Positions 7,941 to 13,627 of a DNA stretch of 13,627 nucleotides are shown one piece after another; the stretch's first letter is position 1, and each line of letters opens with the position of its first letter. The position numbers were made by a program, and so were the translations under genes. Location: contig CANQCB010000031.1 in the NCBI GenBank assembly GCA_947589145.1, forward strand, positions 1-13,627, read 5' to 3'. The stretch comes from an uncultured Clostridia bacterium (GTDB lineage: Bacteria > Bacillota > Clostridia > Christensenellales > Pumilibacteraceae). The notes beneath the pieces are model-generated. The model did no database searches and was not told the DNA's origin. It was given only the letters and a program-made list of their open reading frames with translations.

Positions 7941-9628
7941 GTTTGAGAGTCTTGTTATTCTGTAACCAATTAAAACCCGGGGTGCTATGTTTTAGAAGGA
8001 AGCCAAGGTTTGAGAGTCTTGTTATTCTGTAACCAATTAAAACATATTGAGATTCGCGGTCGGCGGTTCGGGTGTTTGAGAGTCTTGTTATTCTGTAACC
8101 AATTAAAACTCGACTTTTTCCATAAATAAACGTCCTCGGGTTTGAGAGTCTTGTTATTCTGTAACCAATTAAAACAAACTTTGAAAAAACGCTTGACAAA
8201 CGATAGTTTGAGAGTCTTGTTATTCTGTAACCAATTAAAACTTGACGGAGTGGCATTCGCCGTGCGTTAAGGTTTGAGAGTCTTGTTATTCTGTAACCAA
8301 TTAAAACATAGAATGCGTTTAATTCCACGCATTCGTTGGTTTGAGAGTCTTGTTATTCTGTAACCAATTAAAACGTAAAAAACGGCATAGTAGTCACTTC
8401 CTGAGTTTGAGAGTCTTGTTATTCTGTAACCAATTAAAACAGGACGTTGAAGCGTCATATCCGAGGGAGTGTTTGAGAGTCTTGTTATTCTGTAACCAAT
8501 TAAAACTCGGCACTCCCATCAAAGGGGCGCTCATCCGTTTGAGAGTCTTGTTATTCTGTAACCAATTAAAACCCTGAGTCGGTTGAGCCTGAACAGGCAT
8601 TGGTTTGAGAGTCTTGTTATTCTGTAACCAATTAAAACCCCGTTGTAAGCAAAAACCAGACGAATTTCGTTTGAGAGTCTTGTTATTCTGTAACCAATTA
8701 AAACTCGGAAAAATGCGTGGCAATCCATTCGCCCGTTTGAGAGTCTTGTTATTCTGTAACCAATTAAAACGTATTTTGGACGATGTTTGAAAAGGACAAG
8801 GTTTGAGAGTCTTGTTATTCTGTAACCAATTAAAACTTAATCTCGGCAGTCGTATCGTTATATTCAGTTTGAGAGTCTTGTTATTCTGTAACCAATTAAA
8901 ACATTTTTTTTCAATTTCTATCAAAGTTTTTCGTTTGAGAGTCTTGTTATTCTGTAACCAATTAAAACGTCACAGCAGCACGAAGCGAGCTGGGACGAGT
9001 TTGAGAGTCTTGTTATTCTGTAACCAATTAAAACTATACTTAAACTCAGTCTCATATCTAATGTGTTTGAGAGTCTTGTTATTCTGTAACCAATTAAAAC
9101 TCACGCGCCCTACGGGTGGCTTCGCCATGCGTTTGAGAGTCTTGTTATTCTGTAACCAATTAAAACGTGAAATGCTTCGTATCACCGTCGCCGATGGTTT
9201 GAGAGTCTTGTTATTCTGTAACCAATTAAAACTCATACGTCCTGACGAGGTTAATCTTATTCGTTTGAGAGTCTTGTTATTCTGTAACCAATTAAAACGT
9301 GTTCTCTCGGATGTTAAAATCCTTCGTCGTTTGAGAGTCTTGTTATTCTGTAACCAATTAAAACTATAAAAATTCCGATCGCGCTTGCTATATTGTTTGA
9401 GAGTCTTGTTATTCTGTAACCAATTAAAACGGCAAAACCCCATTTGCCGCCGTTGAAAAGGTTTGAGAGTCTTGTTATTCTGTAACCAATTAAAACTTAA
9501 ATTCCACGATTTGTGAATAAGCGGCTGTTTGAGAGTCTTGTTATTCTGTAACCAATTAAAACTTTACAGGCGCGACGTACAGGCTCGGCGAAGTTTGAGA
9601 GTCTTGTTATTCTGTAACCAATTAAAAC
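7941..9628 (+). CRISPR. CRISPR array, 26 repeats and 25 spacers, type II-A
   Basis: The repeat is 36 nt, begins GTTTGAGAGTCTTG and ends CCAATTAAAAC, and all 26 copies look identical. Repeats start at 7941, 8008, 8074, 8140, 8206, 8272, 8339, 8405, 8471, 8537, 8603, 8669, 8735, 8801, 8867, 8933, 8999, 9065, 9131, 9197, 9263, 9329, 9395, 9461, 9527 and 9593. Spacers are 30 nt except spacers 1 and 6, which are 31. Orientation is plus: GTTT start and AAAAC end are typical of II-A, the ATTTGAG leader is on the left, and the first 25 nt match the tracrRNA anti-repeat. No two spacers are alike and by eye none matches elsewhere in this window. Unlike most arrays, the last copy here (9593-9628) is perfect, and the degenerate terminal copy is found only at 11073, after a helicase gene. 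Confidence 0.99.
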
Positions 9629-9734
9629 TGCAGAATATCTGAGCAACAGGCAGAACCTTGTAATAAAATCTAACTCATACGACCGCAACACTAAAACCAT
9701 TGAAGTTAAGAACAAATAACCCGACGGGGTTAAA

Positions 9735-9743
9735 GGGGGGGGG
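9735..9743 (+). repeat. G9 homopolymer tract before the helicase start
   Basis: Nine consecutive G residues follow TTAAA and precede the probable TTG start (9751) by 7 nt. The tract can serve as an oversized Shine-Dalgarno sequence, and as a homopolymer it is prone to slippage. If translation began at the earlier TTG 9700, a change in tract length would shift the frame. If it begins at 9751, it would change RBS spacing instead. Confidence 0.6.
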
Positions 9744-9750
9744 TACTCCT

Positions 9751-11058
9751 TTGCAACTGAGAGACTATCAAATCACGGCTATTGAGAATATCAAGCAAAG
9801 TATAGCGAAAGGGCACAAAGCACCTATCTTGCGGCTTGATTGCGGAGCGGGCAAAACCGCCGTTGCTCTGACACTCGCGCACCTTTTCCTTACAACCGCC
9901 GAGTTAGGACGGCAAGGGGCAGAAGTACTCTTCCTCGTACACCGTACCGAACTCCGCGACCAAACGAAAGAGGCAATCGAGAAAATGGGACTGTCAGACG
10001 AAAATATCCGTGTGGGAATGGTACTCTCTGTGGCTAACCGCCTTGATAACTATAACCCCGATATGATTATATGCGACGAATGCAATTTTGCCCTTGCGAC
10101 AAATTACCGCCGTATATTATGCACTTACCCGAAGGCTCTCCGCATAGGACTATCCGCAACACCAATTAGGTTAAGCGGAGAGCCCATGGGGCTTGTGTTC
10201 GACGACCTCATAGAAGTATGCACGGCAAACGACTTGATTGCGAAACACTATCTCGCGCCCTATGACTACTATGCGCCCGACTTAGGTATATCCACCGACG
10301 GCATAGCGGAAGTGGCAGGCGACTATGACACCCGCGCCCTTGAACGGTTACTCAACGACCCGAAAGTCTATGGCGACGTGATACGGCATTTTGTGCATTA
10401 TGCAAGCGACAAGCGGACAATCTGTTATTGCACGACTGTTAAGCATAGTCAAGAAATGGCAAAACGCTTTACCACCGCAGGTTACTCTGCCGCGCATATA
10501 GACGGCACAATGGGCAAACGTGAACGCGCCGAAACCGTGAAGAAATTCCGCAACGGCGAAGTGCAGATACTGTGCAACTGCGACGTGGTTAGTTTTGGCT
10601 TTGACTGTCCCGACTGTGACTGCGTAATGCTGTTAAGACCGACAAAATCTCTCGCGCTGTATATCCAACAGGCAATGCGCTCTTTGCGCCCGAGAGAGGG
10701 TAAAAAAGCCGTTATAATCGATTGCGTGGCGAATGTGCAACGCTTTGGAATGCCGACCGACTGCCGTGAGTACTCTCTGAACGCGCCCGAAAAGTCCAAA
10801 AAGCAAAAACAAGCGGAGACCAAACAAGCGGAGAATAAAGCGAAACGGAAAGCAATCGAAGAAACAAACAACTCTATTCTTGTGAGAATTGAACAAATGA
10901 AGGCGACGATACAACGCACCGAGGACAATATCCGCAGGTTAGAGAAAGAGACGGAGCGTTTAAGACAACAAACGGCACGAATCTATGGCACTACGCAACG
11001 CAAGCCGCGAAAGCGCAAATCGGGCATAATGCAACTACTGCGTAGGATTATACGTTAA
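9751..11058 (+). CDS. Superfamily 2 (DEAD/DEAH-like) helicase of phage/mobile-element type
   Basis: A 435-aa protein from TTG 9751, chosen because a G-rich RBS lies 7 nt upstream and the protein then opens MQLRDYQITAIENI, the usual start of this family. An in-frame TTG at 9700 would add 17 residues. RecA-like domain 1 has Walker A GAGKT (32-36), motif II as D109-E-C-N112, and motif III SAT (135-137). Domain 2 has YCTTVKHSQEMA, HIDG, LCNCDVVSFGFD and motif VI QQAMRSLRP (Q306, R310, R313). The sequence resembles stand-alone helicases common in prophages and integrative elements of Bacillota. A Lys/Glu/Gln-rich tail from about 345 looks like a coiled coil and ends in a basic cluster. The fourth residue of motif II is Asn rather than His or Asp, and Met replaces the usual Gly in motif VI. 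The gene lies between two CRISPR repeats and has no clear promoter, so readthrough from the array is likely. Its role is unknown. Confidence 0.88.
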   Translation: MQLRDYQITAIENIKQSIAKGHKAPILRLDCGAGKTAVALTLAHLFLTTAELGRQGAEVLFLVHRTELRDQTKEAIEKMGLSDENIRVGMVLSVANRLDNYNPDMIICDECNFALATNYRRILCTYPKALRIGLSATPIRLSGEPMGLVFDDLIEVCTANDLIAKHYLAPYDYYAPDLGISTDGIAEVAGDYDTRALERLLNDPKVYGDVIRHFVHYASDKRTICYCTTVKHSQEMAKRFTTAGYSAAHIDGTMGKRERAETVKKFRNGEVQILCNCDVVSFGFDCPDCDCVMLLRPTKSLALYIQQAMRSLRPREGKKAVIIDCVANVQRFGMPTDCREYSLNAPEKSKKQKQAETKQAENKAKRKAIEETNNSILVRIEQMKATIQRTEDNIRRLEKETERLRQQTARIYGTTQRKPRKRKSGIMQLLRRIIR

Positions 11059-11072
11059 GTATAACAAAGAGC

Positions 11073-11106
11073 GTTTGAGAGTCTTGTTATTCTGTAACCA
11101 ATTAAA
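11073..11106 (+). repeat. Terminal CRISPR repeat, truncated at its 3' end, separated from the array
   Basis: Bases 11073-11106 match the first 34 nt of the 36-nt repeat exactly, in the same orientation. The last two bases AC are replaced by GA. Decay at the 3' end is the usual mark of the leader-distal terminal repeat. It begins 14 nt after the helicase stop codon and 1444 nt after the previous repeat ends. The full tracrRNA-pairing segment (first 25 nt) is kept. After it, 11107-11190 shows no spacer-repeat unit and no clear terminator. Confidence 0.95.
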
Positions 11107-11203
11107 GAAGGCAGATAGCGAAAAGGTCGGCAAATTTCTTTGCGGATATACAATATTATTCTAAATCGGGGACGCATTTAGTTCCGACATAAAGGAGGCG
11201 AAA

Positions 11204-11416
11204 ATGACAGTTGAAGAATTACAGCCATATTGGTTGAAGCGGGTGCGTGTCGTTAGCAAATCGGGAGCTGTTATTATAGGTTTATTTGACGGTTATACTC
11301 CCGATGAATACGACGAGCGTACCGATACGGAAAAGCCAAGCATAGATTTTACATTACCCGATGGCAGTTATTGTTTTACATTTGTTGAAAATATAGTAAG
11401 TATAGAATTAGTTTGA
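11204..11416 (+). CDS. Small acidic protein, possibly Sm-like beta-barrel fold, function unknown
   Basis: A 70-aa protein with ATG 11204 preceded at 5 nt by AAAGGAGG (11191-11198), the best RBS in the window, so it is very probably translated. I do not recognise a named family. The pattern LKRVRVVSKSGAVIIGLFDGY, then a charged loop, SIDFTLPDG and VENIVSIELV looks like the five short strands of a small Sm/LSm-type barrel. Short proteins of this sort are common in Bacillota and their phages. No signal peptide or membrane segment is seen. It lies just after the terminal CRISPR repeat, so it may mark the flank of the original locus or be part of the same import as the helicase. Assigning a fold is inference and no function is claimed. 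Confidence 0.75.
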   Translation: MTVEELQPYWLKRVRVVSKSGAVIIGLFDGYTPDEYDERTDTEKPSIDFTLPDGSYCFTFVENIVSIELV

Positions 11417-11442
11417 TTACAATACAATACTGCAATACAGCG

Positions 11443-11508
11443 AAAGCACCGATAAGGTTGTCGGCGGCTCGAACGTATTTCATGCCGGCGCTTAAACGGT
11501 GCTTTTAT
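11443..11508 (+). terminator. Structured terminator-like element
   Basis: An outer 9-bp stem AAAGCACCG (11443-11451) with CGGTGCTTT (11497-11505) is followed by a T-rich run TATTTTG. Inside its long loop, GTCGGC (11460-11465) can pair with GCCGGC (11484-11489). It would terminate the 70-aa gene. The loop is longer than in ordinary terminators, so a small regulatory RNA or attenuator ahead of the transporter gene is possible, but I recognise no known riboswitch class. Confidence 0.6.
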
Positions 11509-11528
11509 TTTGCCTTTCTCGCGCGGAA

Positions 11529-12827
11529 ATGCACATATACCGCAATTTCGCCAATAAAATAGTAAGTGTGAAAAGGGTAATTTCCGTAGCGATGGTGGGG
11601 GTAGGGACGATGATAGGCGCTGGGTACGCCAGCGGTCAGGAAATAGCCGCGTTTTTCGGTTGGAGTCCGTCCTTATTCGTGCCTATCTTTTGCGGCGTAC
11701 TCATTTTCTCATTTTCCTGCGTACTGCTGTTGGTAGGACGACGTCTGCACACCGACAACATATCCGCAGTGAACGCGGCGATGTTCGGCAGAGCGCGCAG
11801 CGCGGTTGACGGCGTCATGGTATTCAACGCCCTCATAGTTCTTTCCGCAATGCTTGCGGGCATGGACGGCACGGTGAGAGAGGTCACGGGCTTTGCGTTC
11901 CCATACGGCGTATTTTCGGGCATGATCGCGCTTCTCGTGCTGAGGCGCGGGAATAGGGGATTGCACGTCGCGAACGTAATAATAGTCCCTTTTATCATGC
12001 TCATAATAACGGTAACGTGCATAAGATCGCCGCTCACGGCGGGGGAATTCGATATATCGTCGGTGCCGAAGTGTTTCTCTTACGTTTCCATGAACCTATT
12101 GCTGTCGGCAAGCGTATTCGTGCGGCAAAGCGGCATGAGCATAAAACAAATTCTGGCGTCGAGCGCACTCGGCGCGGTATTGATAGCGAGCGCCATGTCG
12201 TTGATATGTTGCGCGTTGCCGAACGCACCGTCAAACGTGCTACCCATGCTGTCGCTTGCGCGCACTACGAATCTGAACTACGTAGCTTTTGCCCTGTGCC
12301 TTGCCGTATCGATATTTACCACAATGCTGTCCGCGCTCTCCACGCTTCAAAGTTGGGCGGCGGCGAAGGGGGACGGCGTGATCGGTATGCTCGTCGGACT
12401 GTTGATAGCCTCGGCGATATCCGTGTTCGGCTTTCGCGCGGTAGTGGATTTTTGCTATCCCGTGATAGGCGTAATCGGGCTAATTTACATTTTGCGTTGC
12501 ACGGTTTTTCTTCTTCCCGCGCGATTTGTGCGCCTGCTTGTTCCGAATAATCTTATCGGCAAGCGCCGTAAGCGCGTACATTCCGCCGGCAAGAATACAA
12601 AGCGTAACCGTCGCCGTCATAACGAGGTCGGTTTTGAACACCTGCCCGCCGTAAACGATAAGATAGCCGAGCCCCGCGCCCGAAACGAGGTACTCGCCCA
12701 TGATCGTACCGACCCAGGCAAGCCCGACGTTAATTTTGATAACGGACATAAACGTTGGAAGAGCGGAGGGAAGAACGGCGTAACGGAGTTGTTGCAACCG
12801 ACTTGCGCCCATGGAACGGAGAAGTAA
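11529..12827 (+). CDS. YkvI-family membrane transporter with antisense C-terminal extension
   Basis: A polytopic membrane protein in the family of Bacillus subtilis YkvI (LeuT-like fold, substrate unknown). The signature is near the N-terminus: GVGTMIGAGYASGQEIAAFFG in the first membrane segment. About ten hydrophobic segments follow up to VVDFCYPVIGVIGLIYIL, which corresponds to the usual end of the family. ATG 11529 is used. GTG 11568 would give the shorter N-terminus more typical of the family, and neither has a good RBS. The odd part is the C-terminus. After about 12500 the frame stays open for more than 100 codons of Arg/Asn/His-rich, non-membrane sequence. This is simply the antisense of the convergent ABC permease gene, overlapping it by 348 nt. 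The usual stop seems to be lost, so the extension is probably not a functional domain. No terminator separates the two genes. Confidence 0.78.
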   Translation: MHIYRNFANKIVSVKRVISVAMVGVGTMIGAGYASGQEIAAFFGWSPSLFVPIFCGVLIFSFSCVLLLVGRRLHTDNISAVNAAMFGRARSAVDGVMVFNALIVLSAMLAGMDGTVREVTGFAFPYGVFSGMIALLVLRRGNRGLHVANVIIVPFIMLIITVTCIRSPLTAGEFDISSVPKCFSYVSMNLLLSASVFVRQSGMSIKQILASSALGAVLIASAMSLICCALPNAPSNVLPMLSLARTTNLNYVAFALCLAVSIFTTMLSALSTLQSWAAAKGDGVIGMLVGLLIASAISVFGFRAVVDFCYPVIGVIGLIYILRCTVFLLPARFVRLLVPNNLIGKRRKRVHSAGKNTKRNRRRHNEVGFEHLPAVNDKIAEPRARNEVLAHDRTDPGKPDVNFDNGHKRWKSGGKNGVTELLQPTCAHGTEK

Positions 12828-13340
12828 CAGCTTGTCGGGAGCGGTGGCGCAAAGCCCTTCGAGAACGGACATTATCGTCACGATAATGCAAATAAGCACC
12901 GCCATCAGCACGATAGCCTTCATGCCCGAACCGACCCAGATAATAATGAGAGGACCGAGCGCGATCTTCGGCAAAGCGTTAAGCACGACGAGGTAGGGCT
13001 CGGAAATGCGTTTTGCGAGCGGAGACAGCCAAAGCAGAATGGCGATAACGCTGCCGAGAACCATGGAAATCGAGAACCCGATAAGGCACTCCGAGAGAGT
13101 AACTCCTATGTGATAAAAGAACGAGCCGTCCGCGCACAGGTCGATAAAAGTCGTAATTATTCGCGACGGCGAACTCATAAAGAACGGATCGAGCCAACCG
13201 ACGGCGGTAAACAATTCCCAAAACCCGATAAAGGCGACGAGAATACCTATTTGCCAGGAAAGAATGGCAATTTTGTTTTTTCTGACGCCCAAAAGATATT
13301 TTTCATGCGGCGTCAAATCTTTTTTCTTTTGTCCGATCAT
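12480..13340 (-). CDS. ABC importer permease, SsuC/TauC/ThiX-like
   Basis: A 286-aa integral membrane permease of the BPD_transp_1 family. ATG 13340 is preceded by GAAAGGA at 7 nt. About six membrane segments are visible: ILSWQIGILVAFIGFWELF first, then a typical pair around SMVLGSVIAILLWLS and VVLNALPKIALGPLIIIWVG. The cytoplasmic EAA loop, which docks to the ATPase, is LCATAPDKLLLLRSMGASRLQQLRYAVLPSALP (about 160-195), with the conserved Gly in MGAS. The family imports nitrate, sulfonates, taurine or pyrimidine thiamine precursors with a periplasmic-type binding protein. The substrate cannot be told here because the binding protein is outside the window. It is transcribed after the ATPase gene with a 27-nt gap. 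Its basic C-terminal tail is encoded opposite the end of the transporter gene. Confidence 0.92.
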   Translation of the reverse strand: MIGQKKKDLTPHEKYLLGVRKNKIAILSWQIGILVAFIGFWELFTAVGWLDPFFMSSPSRIITTFIDLCADGSFFYHIGVTLSECLIGFSISMVLGSVIAILLWLSPLAKRISEPYLVVLNALPKIALGPLIIIWVGSGMKAIVLMAVLICIIVTIMSVLEGLCATAPDKLLLLRSMGASRLQQLRYAVLPSALPTFMSVIKINVGLAWVGTIMGEYLVSGAGLGYLIVYGGQVFKTDLVMTATVTLCILAGGMYALTALADKIIRNKQAHKSRGKKKNRATQNVN

Positions 13341-13367
13341 TTTATAATCCTTTCGAATATGGGAAAG

Positions 13368-13627
13368 TCACACTTTAAGCGCTTCCCAAATTTCGTTTGT
13401 CATATTGTTGAATTCCCCGTCGGCGCGGCGCGTCAGGGGTGAACCGCAAAGCGGAATATCGAAGATTTTTTTCACGACGGCAGGTCGCTCGGAAAGCACG
13501 ATGACCCGATCGGCAAGGGATACGGCCTCGGCGATATCGTGAGTAACGAGCAGGGTAGTGACGTTTTCCTCGCGCAAAATGCCGCCCACATTCTCGGATA
13601 CGTTAAGCTTCGTCTGAAAATCGAGGG
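13368..13627 (-). CDS. ABC importer ATPase, C-terminal part (5' end outside window)
   Basis: The minus-strand frame is open from the window edge and stops at 13368. The visible 86 codons begin LDFQTKLNVSENVGGILREE, which corresponds to the D-loop and following helix just after Walker B. They continue LLVTHDIAEAVSLADRVIVLSERP, with the switch (H-loop) His in THD. The wording is close to SsuB/TauB/NrtD-type ATPases. Walker A and the LSGGQ signature lie outside the window. It would power the adjacent permease (27 nt downstream) as one operon. A GTG at 13589 is internal and not the true start. Confidence 0.9.
   Translation of the reverse strand, partial: LDFQTKLNVSENVGGILREENVTTLLVTHDIAEAVSLADRVIVLSERPAVVKKIFDIPLCGSPLTRRADGEFNNMTNEIWEALKV

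Noticed and set aside
7977..9592. Self-targeting spacers against genes in this window
   Set aside because: Comparing the 25 spacers by eye with the cas, helicase and flanking genes gave no convincing match. A proper alignment could still find diverged ones.
9629..9658. A 26th normal spacer directly after the last contiguous repeat
   Set aside because: No repeat follows at 9659. These 30 nt could be the left part of an interrupted spacer, but the sequence gives no boundary to prove it.
7912..9715. Long open frames on both strands across the CRISPR array encoding repeated peptides such as LRVLLFCNQLK and FNWLQNNKTLK
   Set aside because: The repeat has no stop in several frames and the 66-nt repeat-spacer unit is exactly 22 codons, so frames stay open by arithmetic. 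They break at the 31-nt spacers. They are not genes.
11073..11106. Solitary repeat unit acting as an RNA anti-CRISPR carried by a mobile helicase element
   Set aside because: Possible in principle, but same orientation, 3'-end decay and position at the end of a resident array are better explained as the array's own terminal repeat, and no convincing promoter drives it.

Overview
The window looks like a chromosomal segment of a Bacillota (Firmicutes) bacterium, probably a clostridium-like gut or anaerobe lineage. The evidence is a type II-A CRISPR-Cas locus with csn2 (a system largely confined to that phylum), Gram-positive style ribosome binding sites (AAAGGAGG, AGGGAG) and strong intrinsic terminators. 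No species can be named from the sequence alone. By eye the cas genes are more AT-rich than the flanking metG and transporter genes, which fits a transferred defence island.

Layout from left to right: (1) the 3' part of metG (methionyl-tRNA synthetase with its C-terminal tRNA-binding domain), closed by an intrinsic terminator. (2) An intergenic region of about 450 nt that carries a plus-strand promoter for the cas operon and, on the minus strand, a complete tracrRNA gene of about 93 nt with promoter, anti-repeat, hairpin and UUCG-capped terminator. (3) A compact operon cas9-cas1-cas2-csn2, with gaps or overlaps of +1, -8 and -4 nt. (4) A short leader ending in ATTTGAG and a CRISPR array of 26 apparently identical 36-nt repeats with 25 spacers (23 of 30 nt, two of 31 nt). 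(5) An SF2 (DEAD/DEAH-like) helicase gene of phage or mobile-element type. It lies after the last perfect repeat but before one more copy of the repeat, which is degenerate only at its last two bases. The helicase therefore occupies the place of a spacer between the penultimate and the terminal repeat. (6) A 70-aa small protein with an excellent RBS and a structured terminator-like element. (7) A YkvI-like membrane transporter whose reading frame runs 348 nt into a convergent gene. (8) On the minus strand, an ABC importer permease and the C-terminal part of its ATPase, in the nitrate/sulfonate/taurine/thiamine-precursor family.

The CRISPR parts form one working system. Cas1, Cas2 and Csn2 (with Cas9) would insert spacers at the ATTTGAG leader end. 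The array would be transcribed rightwards. The tracrRNA, transcribed leftwards from upstream of cas9, matches the first 25 nt of the repeat with a GA/AAGU bulge like that of the Streptococcus pyogenes duplex, which would allow RNase III processing and Cas9 loading. All RuvC and HNH catalytic residues are present in Cas9, and the metal ligands are present in Cas1, so the system appears intact.

The most unusual point is the helicase gene enclosed by CRISPR repeats. Because the repeat on each side keeps the whole tracrRNA-pairing segment, the helicase message could be cut out of a long pre-crRNA by the CRISPR processing machinery. That is inference. The flanking repeats themselves are seen directly.
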